Positions 38,309-47,331 of a stretch of 64,000 nt of DNA are shown here, piece after piece (position 1 is the stretch's first letter; every line of letters begins with the position of its first letter). A model generated the notes under the pieces. The model did not search any database. It was not told where the DNA came from and saw nothing but the letters and a program-made list of their open reading frames with translations. Both the position numbers and the translations under genes were made by a program. Source of the stretch: CAZSDP01 sp964605665 (GTDB lineage Bacteria > Planctomycetota > UBA8108 > UBA1146); contig CAZSDP010000001.1 of assembly GCA_964605665.1 (NCBI GenBank), positions 1 to 64,000 on the forward strand, in the 5' to 3' direction.

Positions 38309-38527
38309 ATGGCCAAGGAAGAGGCGATTGAAGTTCAGGCCGTCGTGACTGAGGCGCTGCCGAACACGACGTTCAGGTGCAAATTGGAAAATGGGCATTT
38401 GGTGCTTGCGCACATTTCTGGAAAAATGCGGAAGCACTACATTCGTATTTTGCCCGGAGATACTGTCACGCTTGAGGTGTCGCCTTACGACCTGACGCGG
38501 GGTCGTATCGTCTATCGCGAACGGTAG
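38309..38527 (+). CDS. infA: Translation initiation factor IF-1
   Basis: A 72-residue OB-fold protein, MAKEEAIEVQA..., with the typical LPNTTFRCKLENGH, VLAHISGKMRKHYIRILPGD and SPYDLTRGRIVYR. IF-1 binds the 30S A site during initiation. ATG 38309 gives the standard length; a GTG/ATG eight codons upstream would extend it unnaturally. It is a single gene here, not in the ribosomal protein cluster where it is often found. Confidence 0.95.
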   Translation: MAKEEAIEVQAVVTEALPNTTFRCKLENGHLVLAHISGKMRKHYIRILPGDTVTLEVSPYDLTRGRIVYRER

Positions 38528-38615
38528 TATTTCCCTCCAACTCTCTGCGATCCTTCACGAGTGAGTCTTCGCGAGCGGAGTTCCTGGAGTGGTCGTCAGT
38601 TCGTGCGCGTTGAAT

Positions 38616-38637
38616 CCCCTGGGCCAATTCCCAGGGG
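38616..38637. terminator. Hairpin between convergent infA and acs
   Basis: CCCCTGGG-CCAATT-CCCAGGGG is a perfect 8-bp stem with a 6-base loop, lying between the stops of infA and acs. No U-run follows on either strand, so intrinsic termination is uncertain, but its placement between convergent genes fits a bidirectional 3' end. Confidence 0.45.
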
Positions 38638-38721
38638 GTGGGCTTCCGAGTTTGATTTATGCTGGGAGTTCCGGTCGCGCATCCGATCGTTCTTGAGTCT
38701 CTGAGCCGGGAAGAATGAGAA

Positions 38722-40665
38722 TCATTCTTCGTCCTCCTTTTGGGAACCTTGACGAATCGCTTCCACAATTTCCGCATTTGCCAAGGTCGTGATATCACCC
38801 AACTGGCGCTGTTCAGATATGTCTCTGAGCAATCTTCTCATGATTTTTCCAGATCGGGTCTTCGGGAGATCATTGGTGAAGACGATGCTCGCTGGTTTGG
38901 CAATCGGCCCAATCTTTTGAGCGACGTGGTTGCGGAGGGTGCTGATCAACTCTTCATCTCCTTGTTGCACCCCTTTGAGCGTGACAAATGCCGCGATGGC
39001 TTGTCCGGTGCGAGCGTCGGTTCTGCCGACTACAGCAGCTTCGGCCACTACTGTGTGATCGACGAGCGCACTTTCAACTTCGGTGGTTGAGATGTTGTGT
39101 CCTGAAACCAGCATGACGTCGTCAACTCGTCCCAACAGCCAATAGTCTCCGTCTTCATCGACTTTACATCCGTCCCCTGGGAAGTACTTGCCAGGGAATC
39201 GACTCCAATAAACTTCCTTATAGCGCTCAGGGTCTCCATGGATTGTTCGCAACATCGAAGGCCAGGGTGATTGAATAACCAAGAATCCGCCATTGCCAGG
39301 TGACACTTGATTTCCATCTTCATCGACGACAATGGCGTCGATGCCTGGATATGGATTTGTTGCTGAACCTGGCTTCAGGGTCGTGATACCTGGGAGAGGC
39401 GTGATCATGATGGCGCCCGTTTCGGTTTGCCACCAGGTGTCGACGATGGGGCAGCGGCCTCCCCCGATATGTTCGTGGTACCACATCCATGCCTCTGGAT
39501 TGATCGGTTCTCCCACTGATCCGAGGAGGCGAAGGTTGGTAAGATCATGGCGAGCAGGGAGGTGGTCTCCCCATTTCATGAAGGTTCTTATCGCAGTCGG
39601 GGCAGTATAGAGGACGGTGACCTTGTATTTCTCCGCGACTGCCCAAAATCGGTCTTGGTCGGGAAAATCCGGTGACCCTTCATAGATGACGCTCGTTGCG
39701 CAGTTTGCCAATGGGCCATAGACGATATAGCTGTGTCCTGTGACCCAACCACAATCTGCAGTGCACCAGTAAATGTCTTCCGCGTGATGATCGAAGACAT
39801 ATCTAAATGTAGAGCTCACTCCGGTGAGATAGCCGCCCTGGCTGTGGGCGATCCCTTTTGGTTTCCCAGTACTTCCAGACGTATACAAGATGAAGAGGAG
39901 ATCCTCCGCATTCATCGTCTCTGGTTCGCACTCTTCCGACTGATCGGAAACCAACTCGTGATACCAATGATCGCGACCTTCAGCCCATTGAATCTGAGAC
40001 TTCGTTCGCTCGACGACAACGACATGTTCAACAGTCGTCTCATCTGATAGAGAGGCATCAACATTAGCTTTGAGCGGGACGACGTTCCCTTTCCTCCATG
40101 CTCCATCGCAAGTGATCACTGCTTTGCAGGACGCATCATTGATCCGTTCGCGAAGGGCATCAGCAGAGAATCCACCGAACACGACGGAGTGCGGCGCCCC
40201 GATTCTTGCGCAAGCAAGCATGGCGACGACGATCTCAGGGACCATCCCCATGTAGATGGCAACGGTATCACCCTTGCCGATTCCCAAAGACCTCAACCCG
40301 TTTGCGAACTTGCAGACTTGTTTGTGGAGTTGCAGGTAAGTGAGATCTTTGGCGTCTCCTGGTTCGCCTTCCCAATGGAATGCAATGCGGTCACCATGCT
40401 CTGAGAGGTGTCGGTCTAGGCAACTTTCAGTGACATTGAGTTCTCCATCAGAGAACCAGCGGTAAAAAGGTGCATTGGAGTCATCGAGGACCTGGGTAAA
40501 TGGCTTTTGCCAAGCGAGTTCTCGAGCCTCTTCCACCCAGAAGTTGAGGCGGTCGATTGCAGCCTTTTGGTAGATTTCAGGTGTCGCGTTAGAGCTTGCT
40601 CTCAGCGCCTCATCTGGCGGAAATCGACGGTTTTCGTGGAATAGGTTCTCGATCGCACCGGACAC
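38722..40665 (-). CDS. acs: Acetyl-CoA synthetase (AMP-forming)
   Basis: Converts acetate, ATP and CoA to acetyl-CoA. ANL-superfamily motifs are present: the phosphate-binding YTSGSTGKPKGIAHSQGGY, WQTETGAIMITPLPG, the hinge WLLGRVDDVMLVSGHNIST, and the C-terminal PKTRSGKIMRRLLRDI with the acetylatable catalytic lysine. I chose GTG 40665 because AGGAGGA lies a few bases before it and the 647-residue product matches the family; the open frame extends 44 codons further with unlikely sequence. It stands alone, convergent with infA and divergent from the toroid-fold gene. Confidence 0.93.
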   Translation of the reverse strand: MSGAIENLFHENRRFPPDEALRASSNATPEIYQKAAIDRLNFWVEEARELAWQKPFTQVLDDSNAPFYRWFSDGELNVTESCLDRHLSEHGDRIAFHWEGEPGDAKDLTYLQLHKQVCKFANGLRSLGIGKGDTVAIYMGMVPEIVVAMLACARIGAPHSVVFGGFSADALRERINDASCKAVITCDGAWRKGNVVPLKANVDASLSDETTVEHVVVVERTKSQIQWAEGRDHWYHELVSDQSEECEPETMNAEDLLFILYTSGSTGKPKGIAHSQGGYLTGVSSTFRYVFDHHAEDIYWCTADCGWVTGHSYIVYGPLANCATSVIYEGSPDFPDQDRFWAVAEKYKVTVLYTAPTAIRTFMKWGDHLPARHDLTNLRLLGSVGEPINPEAWMWYHEHIGGGRCPIVDTWWQTETGAIMITPLPGITTLKPGSATNPYPGIDAIVVDEDGNQVSPGNGGFLVIQSPWPSMLRTIHGDPERYKEVYWSRFPGKYFPGDGCKVDEDGDYWLLGRVDDVMLVSGHNISTTEVESALVDHTVVAEAAVVGRTDARTGQAIAAFVTLKGVQQGDEELISTLRNHVAQKIGPIAKPASIVFTNDLPKTRSGKIMRRLLRDISEQRQLGDITTLANAEIVEAIRQGSQKEDEE

Positions 40666-40884
40666 AGTTCCTCCTAGATGAATTCGGGGAGCGGGTCTGC
40701 CGCTCCGACGCAGGGAATGAGAGCCCTCTGTGTTTGTGCAGGATACGCTTCCTGATACCGAGGTCGCAAACGTCTTTTTTAGGCCGCCGGTGTACACTAT
40801 CCGCTTGAGCCGCTCGATCCGGCAAACCGCGGTCGAGGCGAGAGGTGAAGCGATGCAAACTCTATCTTTGAAAACGGGCCAATC

Positions 40885-43362
40885 ATGGGCAGACGGAGTA
40901 ACTGGAGGATATGGGGGCTCATCCTCGGAGTCCTGCTAGGCGTTCCTCAATGCCTGACCGCGAATGAGATTCAGACCGGGAATCGCAAGGTTGTCTTTGT
41001 CAAAAGAGGGGAAGCGATCGGCGTCTATGAGCCAGGCACCCCATGGCAGCGCTCAGGCCGTTTTCTAGAAGGAACAGGGAAGGATGCGCTGCTTCTCGCC
41101 GATCATGACCTCGGCGCAAATGACTTCGAGATTCGGATCGATATGTCGATTGAAGAGCTTGGAGGCTGTGGAACCGAATTGGTGATCGGCCACGGTAAGT
41201 TCGGATTTGATGGGGAGAATGGGAATTTCTACATCGAGGGACTTCCATTCGGCAGTAAATTGGCGGAGTGCGGGCCCAATCGAGGAGTCATCAAAGGGGA
41301 TCGCCCTTTTCGACTCAGGGTTCTGCGTGAAGGAAAGCGCTTCCGCATATTTATCAACGGCTCTCTGATCGCAGAATGTTCAGTCCCGAAACGAGAATTG
41401 GGTCGACTGGGAATTCTCCCGAAGTCGGGCAAAGTCCGCATCGCAAATTTCTGGGGAGAGGGCGACCTACTCGACGTGGACCGCCGAGTCCGCATCAACC
41501 CGGAAGAGCTCGCTCAGCTCGAGCATAACGATCGCCTTGACGGAGCAATTGAAGCTGCCTTGGACTACTTGACGAAGAATATCGGTCAAAGGCGCGAAGC
41601 TTATCTCCATCACCATCATCGTCATCGCGCAGGTGCTGTAGCGCTTGAAACCTACGCACTGATTGTTGCAGGGATCGCGATCGATGACCCCGTGATCGTT
41701 GGCAACTTCTCTTATCTCGAGAATGAAGTCTTGGAGAGGAATTTGACCTATGACCTGACATGCGCGATTTTTGCGCACGATGCGGCAATTTCCCAACTTC
41801 AACAGGACTTGATTTTGTTGCAAAGCTCCTACGATGAGCGCACGTTGCGACGGTTGGGCGCGGAACACTATCAAGCGATCGATCGATTTCTCGAGCAGCT
41901 TCTTGCGAATCAAAATGAAACCGGTGCATGGCGCTACAACCACGCATCGGTCGACTATGATCACTCTTGCACACAATTTGCAGCTCTTGCGTTGGGGGTT
42001 GTTGCACGTAGAGGATTCCACGTTTCCAAGTCAGTTTGGATCGGACTCGCCGAACACCTTTTGGGTCAGCAGCAAGCAGATGGACCTTTAACAAAAAAAC
42101 GAGCCACGATCGCAGCTCGGGGGCGACCTCCCTTTCACTGGAGTTCAGCAGCTCGAGCAAAAGAGAGAGAGACAAATAAACGCGAAAATCCCGATTCTGT
42201 ATCGGGCGGAACCAGCGTTACTGAAAAACCAGAGATCGATCCATTTGTGGGGAGTGAGTCGATCGAGATTCGTTCCCGTGGTTGGAACTACGCGGTGGTC
42301 GCGACCGACTCGGCAACTTGGAACATGACTTGCTCCGGAGTCTCCTCCTTGATGCTTGTGTACGATCAAGTCGGAAATCAACTGTCGGATGAGCTTCGGA
42401 AGAAGACTGAGCGTTCGATTCGAGATGGAATTGGCTGGTTGCTTGAGAATTGGAATCCACACGCGAGTCACTACGCAATTTATAGCTTAGAAAAAGTTGG
42501 AGATATCGGCGGGATTGAACTCTTTGATGGAGTTGACTGGTATCAGGAGGCCTCGAAGTTTCTGCTGGAGAGCCAGAAGCTCGATGGATCTTGGGAGTCG
42601 AACGGAACTGGTGAGGAACCACGAATCTCCACCGCCCTGGCGCTTCTTGTTCTCCGGCGGGCGACGACGTTATTAACCAGAAACCCTGCAGACCTGATTA
42701 TTGAAACCGGAAGTGGGATCGTCAGCCGAAAAGAGGAAGAGAACCGATCCTGGGTGTATGTCGATCGCCTCAATCGATCGATTTCATTCTCGGGTCTCAT
42801 CCGAACTCTGAGATTCCGTAGCTCCATTCCACTCTTACAACTGCTGCAAGAGGTTGTGGAGCAATACCCTAAAGATTATGCGCCAGAGATGATCCCCTCA
42901 CTCTTGATAGCGAGGGCTCGTTTGAGTGGGAAAGGTCCTCTGCTCCGCTTAGATCGTTGTTTGGAAGAAATTACTGAAGAGCCGTTACCCAATCCAAAGG
43001 CTTATGAAGCGTGGTATTTGGCGTGGCATGAAATTAGAACTCTTGCAGCAGAGCCATCGGAAGAAGCGGTTGAGCAGCTCGAAAAACTCTATCGTGACTA
43101 TTCAAAGGACACCCGCTTAAAGCTTGCGATTCTATCTGCGCTGATTCGTTGTCGAGCAATATCTTCTCTTCCGATGTTGCTCCAAGATCTCAATCATCGG
43201 GATGTCGATGTTCGATTGCTGGTTTATCAAGCTGTTAAGGCATTCCACATCGAAAACCCTCCACCATTCAATTGTCGAGCAAAATCACAATTGCGGGCGA
43301 AGCAGATCTCGAAGATTCTCGAGTGGGTGGAGCAGCAAAATAGCCAAGCGACCCCGGATTGA
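40885..43362 (+). CDS. Secreted protein with LamG-like, alpha/alpha-toroid and HEAT-like regions
   Basis: An 825-residue exported protein of unknown role. Signal peptide about 1-26 (LILGVLLGVPQCLTA). Residues about 27-200 look like a laminin-G/concanavalin-type beta-sandwich (FEIRIDMSIEELGG, RLRVLREGKRFRIFINGSLIAE). About 215-620 contain repeats such as DYLTKNIGQ, LLANQNETGAWRYNHASVDYDHSCTQFAALAL and LESQKLDGSWESNG, the pattern of prenyltransferase/squalene-cyclase-like toroids, split by a polar insert (about 400-450). The C terminus (about 690-825) is HEAT-like (LAILSALIRCRAISSLPMLLQDLNHRDVDVRLLVYQA). A run of four histidines then RHR occurs near residue 243. No enzymatic signature is complete, so function is open. 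Confidence 0.72.
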   Translation: MGRRSNWRIWGLILGVLLGVPQCLTANEIQTGNRKVVFVKRGEAIGVYEPGTPWQRSGRFLEGTGKDALLLADHDLGANDFEIRIDMSIEELGGCGTELVIGHGKFGFDGENGNFYIEGLPFGSKLAECGPNRGVIKGDRPFRLRVLREGKRFRIFINGSLIAECSVPKRELGRLGILPKSGKVRIANFWGEGDLLDVDRRVRINPEELAQLEHNDRLDGAIEAALDYLTKNIGQRREAYLHHHHRHRAGAVALETYALIVAGIAIDDPVIVGNFSYLENEVLERNLTYDLTCAIFAHDAAISQLQQDLILLQSSYDERTLRRLGAEHYQAIDRFLEQLLANQNETGAWRYNHASVDYDHSCTQFAALALGVVARRGFHVSKSVWIGLAEHLLGQQQADGPLTKKRATIAARGRPPFHWSSAARAKERETNKRENPDSVSGGTSVTEKPEIDPFVGSESIEIRSRGWNYAVVATDSATWNMTCSGVSSLMLVYDQVGNQLSDELRKKTERSIRDGIGWLLENWNPHASHYAIYSLEKVGDIGGIELFDGVDWYQEASKFLLESQKLDGSWESNGTGEEPRISTALALLVLRRATTLLTRNPADLIIETGSGIVSRKEEENRSWVYVDRLNRSISFSGLIRTLRFRSSIPLLQLLQEVVEQYPKDYAPEMIPSLLIARARLSGKGPLLRLDRCLEEITEEPLPNPKAYEAWYLAWHEIRTLAAEPSEEAVEQLEKLYRDYSKDTRLKLAILSALIRCRAISSLPMLLQDLNHRDVDVRLLVYQAVKAFHIENPPPFNCRAKSQLRAKQISKILEWVEQQNSQATPD

Positions 43363-43391
43363 GAAAGATCTTTGTGACGAATAGGGGCACG

Positions 43392-43874
43392 TCAGGACTT
43401 TGAATTCTCCAATTTTTCACGAGCTGTCTTGAGTGCGTCGAAAAGGCGATTCACATCGTTAGAACCGATACGAAAGCGCTTTTCGTTTTTCAGCATCAAT
43501 TTGACACAGTCAAATCCCCACAAGTTCCAAATCCAACCTTGGCCTGGCCTATAGTGGATGCCAAATCCGTCGATCAACAGGCTTCGACCAATCGTGGCGT
43601 CCCGGATGTCTGAAAGTGCGATAGATTTCCTGAATATCGGCAGCGGTCCAAATCGAATCTGCAACTCTTCTCGAGTGACCAGAGTCTTCAATGAATAGAA
43701 AGAAAGCCCGATAACACTCATCGCAATGGCAGCGAGGGCCAAGAACAATCGAGCACTCTCATCTAAGTCACTGAACAAGGCAATCAGAGATAGGGCACTC
43801 GCGCAGGCAATCAATAGGAGACAAAGAGGGCCTCTTTGTTCGTGCTCGTAGATGGATAATGGAATAGTCCGCAT
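43392..43874 (-). CDS. Membrane protein with PH-like domain
   Basis: A 160-residue protein with two N-terminal helices (about 17-35 and 40-60) and a C-terminal domain (about 65-155) containing REELQIRFGPLPIFRKSIALSDIRDATIG, GIHYRPGQGWIWNLWGFDCVKLML and RIGSNDVNRLFDAL. This layout is that of small bacterial PH-domain membrane proteins. The start overlaps the YugP stop by one base (TGATG), so the two are cotranslated. No enzymatic role is suggested. Confidence 0.65.
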   Translation of the reverse strand: MRTIPLSIYEHEQRGPLCLLLIACASALSLIALFSDLDESARLFLALAAIAMSVIGLSFYSLKTLVTREELQIRFGPLPIFRKSIALSDIRDATIGRSLLIDGFGIHYRPGQGWIWNLWGFDCVKLMLKNEKRFRIGSNDVNRLFDALKTAREKLENSKS

Positions 43875-44587
43875 CAGTTCCTGCGTCCGGTCAAAATCAT
43901 GATGTAGTAGAGCAGAGTCAACAGCGCTTGCACCGTCGCAGCCACATAGGTGAGTGCCGCGGCATTGAGCACTTTGGAAACCCCTCTGACCTCGTGATCT
44001 CCAGAAATCAGCTGGCCTTCGATCAATAGACGTTTGGCCCTCCGAGATGCATCAAACTCGACCGGTAAGGTCAGAAGCTGAAAGAGGACAACTGCGGAGA
44101 AGAGAAGAACGCCGATGCCGATCAGGGGAGGCCAACTGAAAATCGCTCCAATAAATATGAGTGGGATAGCAAGCTTGTCACCAAACATGGCAACGGGGAC
44201 ATACGCTGATCGCAGAGAGAGGGGCCAGTAGTTTTGTGCATGTTGGACCGCATGCCCCGCCTCGTGTGCGGCGATTGCGGCAGCCGCGACACTGCGTCCA
44301 CTGTAGTTCGCCTCTGACAGACGAAGAGTGTGACTTCGAGGGTCGTAATGGTCGGACAGCCAACCTCGAGCGATTTCAATTTGGACGCCATTGACTCCTC
44401 CGAGGGCGAGGACTCTTTGGGCGACTTGTGCTCCGGTGAGGCCTGCTTGAGCGGGTTCCTGAGACCAACGGGAGAATGCCGATCTGACCATCGCTTGTGC
44501 AGCGAGCACGAGAAGGATTGCCGGCCCAACGATCAAGAAGTAGCGAGGATCGAAGAAGAAGATTGCGAGAGGGATTTCTACACTCAA
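43874..44587 (-). CDS. YugP-family zinc metallopeptidase (membrane)
   Basis: A 237-residue membrane protease of the YugP type. The zinc motif HEAGH lies at His108-Glu109-His112 in AAHEAGHAVQHAQNYWPL. N-terminal DPRYFLIVGPAILLVLAAQ, VNGVQIEIARGWLSDHYDPRSHTLRLSE and the C-terminal helices around PVEFDASRRAKRLL are typical. I set the start at TTG 44587, because GGAGGT at 44595-44600 is well spaced and the product then begins like known family members (SVEIPLAIFFFDPRYF); the open frame upstream reads unnaturally. It is followed by the PH-like gene. Physiological substrate unknown. Confidence 0.85.
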   Translation of the reverse strand: MSVEIPLAIFFFDPRYFLIVGPAILLVLAAQAMVRSAFSRWSQEPAQAGLTGAQVAQRVLALGGVNGVQIEIARGWLSDHYDPRSHTLRLSEANYSGRSVAAAAIAAHEAGHAVQHAQNYWPLSLRSAYVPVAMFGDKLAIPLIFIGAIFSWPPLIGIGVLLFSAVVLFQLLTLPVEFDASRRAKRLLIEGQLISGDHEVRGVSKVLNAAALTYVAATVQALLTLLYYIMILTGRRN

Positions 44588-44800
44588 TGGGGGTACCTCC
44601 AACAAGCCCACTCGTTCCCGAATGGTGTTTACTGACTGACTGAGGCCGATTTTGGTCGGTTGGTCCGAGATTTCAAATCGAAGTGATTCACTTTGCTTGG
44701 CGTGATGCACCCAATCGGTGACAAGTCACGGTCAATTCCAATGCCTCCATGGTGGCGATTTTGGGGTTCGTTCGGCTTGCCATCAACCCCTATACCAAGG

Positions 44801-44810
44801 TATCTTGATA
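44801..44810. promoter_or_regulatory. Candidate ArsR-type operator
   Basis: TATCTTGATA, within AAGGTATCTTGATATCCT, is an imperfect palindrome with arms TATC/GATA extended by AGG/CCT across one bulged base. It lies 65 bases before the ArsR-methyltransferase start in the divergent gap, a normal position for an autoregulatory site. Evidence is symmetry and position only. Confidence 0.4.
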
Positions 44811-44863
44811 TCCTGATTTGGCGCCTGGCGCCGGTTTTGGCGGTGCTGAACTGACGATCAGGA
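44811..44863 (+). promoter_or_regulatory. Possible leader hairpin masking the ribosome site of the ArsR-methyltransferase gene
   Basis: TCCTGAT (44811-44817) is exactly complementary to ATCAGGA (44857-44863), which overlaps the Shine-Dalgarno AGGAGA (44860-44865) of the gene starting at 44875. Between them are two copies of the self-complementary GGCGCC (44820-44825 and 44827-44832). If transcribed, this leader could hide the ribosome site. It does not match the SAH riboswitch consensus as I know it. Confidence 0.4.
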
Positions 44864-44874
44864 GATTCTTTCAC

Positions 44875-45834
44875 GTGGACGTTCTCTCTCTGCTGAGACT
44901 ACTCGCGGATGACAATCGGCTTCGCCTGCTCACTCTTCTGGAGCAGGACGAGCTCTCCGTCCAGGAATTGACCCGTGCCACGGGGCTTGGCCAGTCTCGC
45001 GTGAGCCACCACCTTGGTCTTCTCCGTCAAGCCGGCGTCATCAACGATCGTCGGGAAGGGAGCTTCACCTTTTGCCGACTACAACTCGGCCTCGATGGTA
45101 ATCCACTGACACAAGACCTATGGAAACAGGTCGGCACACCTTTCTCTCAATCGGATGTTGCCGACGCAGATCGTCGCAGACTGTACGAGTTGCGAGAGGA
45201 GCGCAAAGCACACCAGCGTGCGGCCCATGACCAGCTTGCCGGAATCTGGGGGGGAGTCGGGGAAGATCTTGAACGGGACTCGTTGAGGATTGAAGCACTC
45301 TCGGCATTAGCTCCAAGAGAACGAGTGGTCGCTGATCTCGGATGTGGCGCAGGCTTCTTTACGAGATTGCTCGCCGACCGGTTTGACCGAGTCATCGCTG
45401 TTGATCACTCGAAAGCGATGCTGGAGGCAGCCCGTCAGTCGCTTCGCGACGTGACTGTCGTTGATTGGCGCAGCGGCGATTTGGAATCGCTTCCACTTGA
45501 AGATGCTGAAGTGGATGCGGTGTTCACCAATCTCGTGCTTCATCGAGTACTCGATGTCACCGTCGTTGCTCGTGAGTTTGCGAGAGTCTTGAAGAGTGGG
45601 GGGACTGTGATCATCACTGATTTCGCTCCACACAATGAAGAGTGGATGCGAGAGGAGCTCGCAGCGGAACGACTTGGTGTGGAAGCAGCCGAAGTGGCAA
45701 GTGCATTACAATCTGCTGGTTTTGAAAATGTAGAAGAGATGGCGATCAGAGATCGTTATCGAATGAAATCAACAAGCGGTCGCGTCGCCCGTTTGGATCT
45801 CTTCCTGGTGCGGGGAACAAAGATCGCTGTTTGA
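44875..45834 (+). CDS. ArsR-family regulator fused to a SAM-dependent methyltransferase (SahR-like)
   Basis: A 320-residue two-domain protein. Residues about 1-95 form an ArsR winged helix (LLRLLADDNRLRLLTLLEQDELSVQELTRATGLGQSRVSHHLGLLRQAGV; recognition helix QSRVSHHL). Residues about 120-320 are a class I methyltransferase with motif I VVADLGCGAGFFT (Asp154), the acidic VIAVDHSKAML and a motif near DAVFTNLVLHRVLD. GTG 44875 has AGGAGA 15 bases upstream. The gene is 24 bases before ahcY. Known SahR regulators are ArsR-family proteins that control SAM/SAH metabolism genes including ahcY, so the methyltransferase domain here probably serves as a SAM or SAH sensor. That role is inference. Confidence 0.85.
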   Translation: MDVLSLLRLLADDNRLRLLTLLEQDELSVQELTRATGLGQSRVSHHLGLLRQAGVINDRREGSFTFCRLQLGLDGNPLTQDLWKQVGTPFSQSDVADADRRRLYELREERKAHQRAAHDQLAGIWGGVGEDLERDSLRIEALSALAPRERVVADLGCGAGFFTRLLADRFDRVIAVDHSKAMLEAARQSLRDVTVVDWRSGDLESLPLEDAEVDAVFTNLVLHRVLDVTVVAREFARVLKSGGTVIITDFAPHNEEWMREELAAERLGVEAAEVASALQSAGFENVEEMAIRDRYRMKSTSGRVARLDLFLVRGTKIAV

Positions 45835-45858
45835 GTGCAAATACAAGGAGGAATTGAC

Positions 45859-47331
45859 GTGCCAGTCATGGAAACAAGAAGTGGACTTGAGTTTCGGGTT
45901 AAAGATCTTTCTCTTGCCGAATACGGTCGTAAAGAAATCCAGATGGCAGAAGAAGAGATGCCTGGATTGATGGCGATGCGTTCCGAATATGGAAAGACAA
46001 AGCCGCTTTCCGGAGCGCGTATTACAGGTTCTCTGCACATGACGATTCAAACTGCAGTTCTCATCGAGACATTGGTGGACTTGGGAGCGGAAGTCCGCTG
46101 GGCTTCCTGCAACATCTTCTCCACCCAAGACCACGCGGCTGCAGCGGTGGTGGTTGGCGCAGGTGGGTCGGCAGACGATCCAAGAGGTGTCCCCGTGTTC
46201 GCCTGGAAGGGTGAGACACTTGAGGAGTATTGGGAGTGTACAGATAGCGCCCTCACCTGGCCGGATGGTGGGCCAAACATGATTCTCGATGACGGTGGCG
46301 ACGCGACAATGCTCGTCCACAAGGGGGCTGAGTTTGAGAGCGCTGGAGCCGTTCCTGAGGCTGCAGCGGACGCAAGCGAAGAATGGTGCGTCTTTCTTGA
46401 TTTGTGCCGACGGAGCATTTCAGAGAACCCTGAAAAATGGACGAAGATCTCCAAGGAGATCCTCGGGGTGACTGAAGAGACGACCACTGGCGTGCATCGG
46501 CTCTATCAAATGGTGGAGCGTGGTGAACTCTTGTTCCCAGCGATGAATGTCAACGATTCGGTGACCAAGAGTAAGTTCGATAATCTTTACGGTTGTCGTC
46601 ACTCTTTGGTTGATGGGATCTGCCGAGCTACAGACGTGATGCTCTCAGGGAAACTGTGCGTGATTTGCGGATATGGGGATGTCGGTAAAGGTTGTGCGCA
46701 GTCACTTCGCGGACAGGGAGCGAGAGTCGTGGTCACTGAGATCGATCCGATTTGCGCCCTGCAAGCTGCGATGGAGGGCTACGAAGTTGTCCGGCTCGAA
46801 GACGTCGTCGAGAAAGCGGATCTGTTCGTGACCGCGACTGGTAACAAAGACATCATCACTGTTGACCACATGCGGGCGATGAAGCATGGAGCGATCGTTG
46901 GGAATATCGGCCATTTCGACAATGAAATCGACATGGCAGGACTTTCTGCCGAGCCGGGTATCAAGAAGACCAATATCAAGAATCCAGTCGACCATGAAAA
47001 TCAGGTCGATCAGTGGGAGTTTTCTCACGGGCGGGCGATTACAGTTCTTGCCGAGGGTCGACTCTTGAATTTGGGTTGTGCAACGGGGCATCCGAGTTTT
47101 GTTATGTCGAGCAGCTTCACGAACCAAGTCATCGCGCAAATTGAGCTCTTTGGCCATCAGGGAAGATATGACAGGAAGGTCTATACCTTGCCGAAGATTC
47201 TCGATGAAAAGGTTGCGAGACTGCACCTGGACAAATTGGGAGTTCGTTTGACGGAGATGAGCAAGAATCAAGCTGACTATCTGGGATTTCCTCAAGAGGG
47301 CCCCTATAAGCCAGACCACTATCGCTACTAA
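45859..47331 (+). CDS. ahcY: Adenosylhomocysteinase (SAH hydrolase)
   Basis: NAD-dependent enzyme that splits S-adenosylhomocysteine into adenosine and homocysteine, relieving product inhibition of methyltransferases. It has GARITGSLHMTIQTAVLIETL, the substrate/Asn-Ile-Phe-Ser block CNIFSTQDHAAAAV, VNDSVTKSKFDNLYGCRHSL, the NAD motif ICGYGDVGKGCAQ, the GNIGHFDNEID block and the classic C terminus KPDHYRY. GTG 45859 has AAGGAGGA at 45845-45852; product 490 residues. It follows the ArsR-methyltransferase gene and is followed by a terminator-like hairpin. Confidence 0.96.
   Translation: MPVMETRSGLEFRVKDLSLAEYGRKEIQMAEEEMPGLMAMRSEYGKTKPLSGARITGSLHMTIQTAVLIETLVDLGAEVRWASCNIFSTQDHAAAAVVVGAGGSADDPRGVPVFAWKGETLEEYWECTDSALTWPDGGPNMILDDGGDATMLVHKGAEFESAGAVPEAAADASEEWCVFLDLCRRSISENPEKWTKISKEILGVTEETTTGVHRLYQMVERGELLFPAMNVNDSVTKSKFDNLYGCRHSLVDGICRATDVMLSGKLCVICGYGDVGKGCAQSLRGQGARVVVTEIDPICALQAAMEGYEVVRLEDVVEKADLFVTATGNKDIITVDHMRAMKHGAIVGNIGHFDNEIDMAGLSAEPGIKKTNIKNPVDHENQVDQWEFSHGRAITVLAEGRLLNLGCATGHPSFVMSSSFTNQVIAQIELFGHQGRYDRKVYTLPKILDEKVARLHLDKLGVRLTEMSKNQADYLGFPQEGPYKPDHYRY

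Noticed and set aside
44811..44874. SAH riboswitch before the ahcY operon
   Set aside because: I could not match the conserved core of the known SAH riboswitch; only the simple hairpin is supported.
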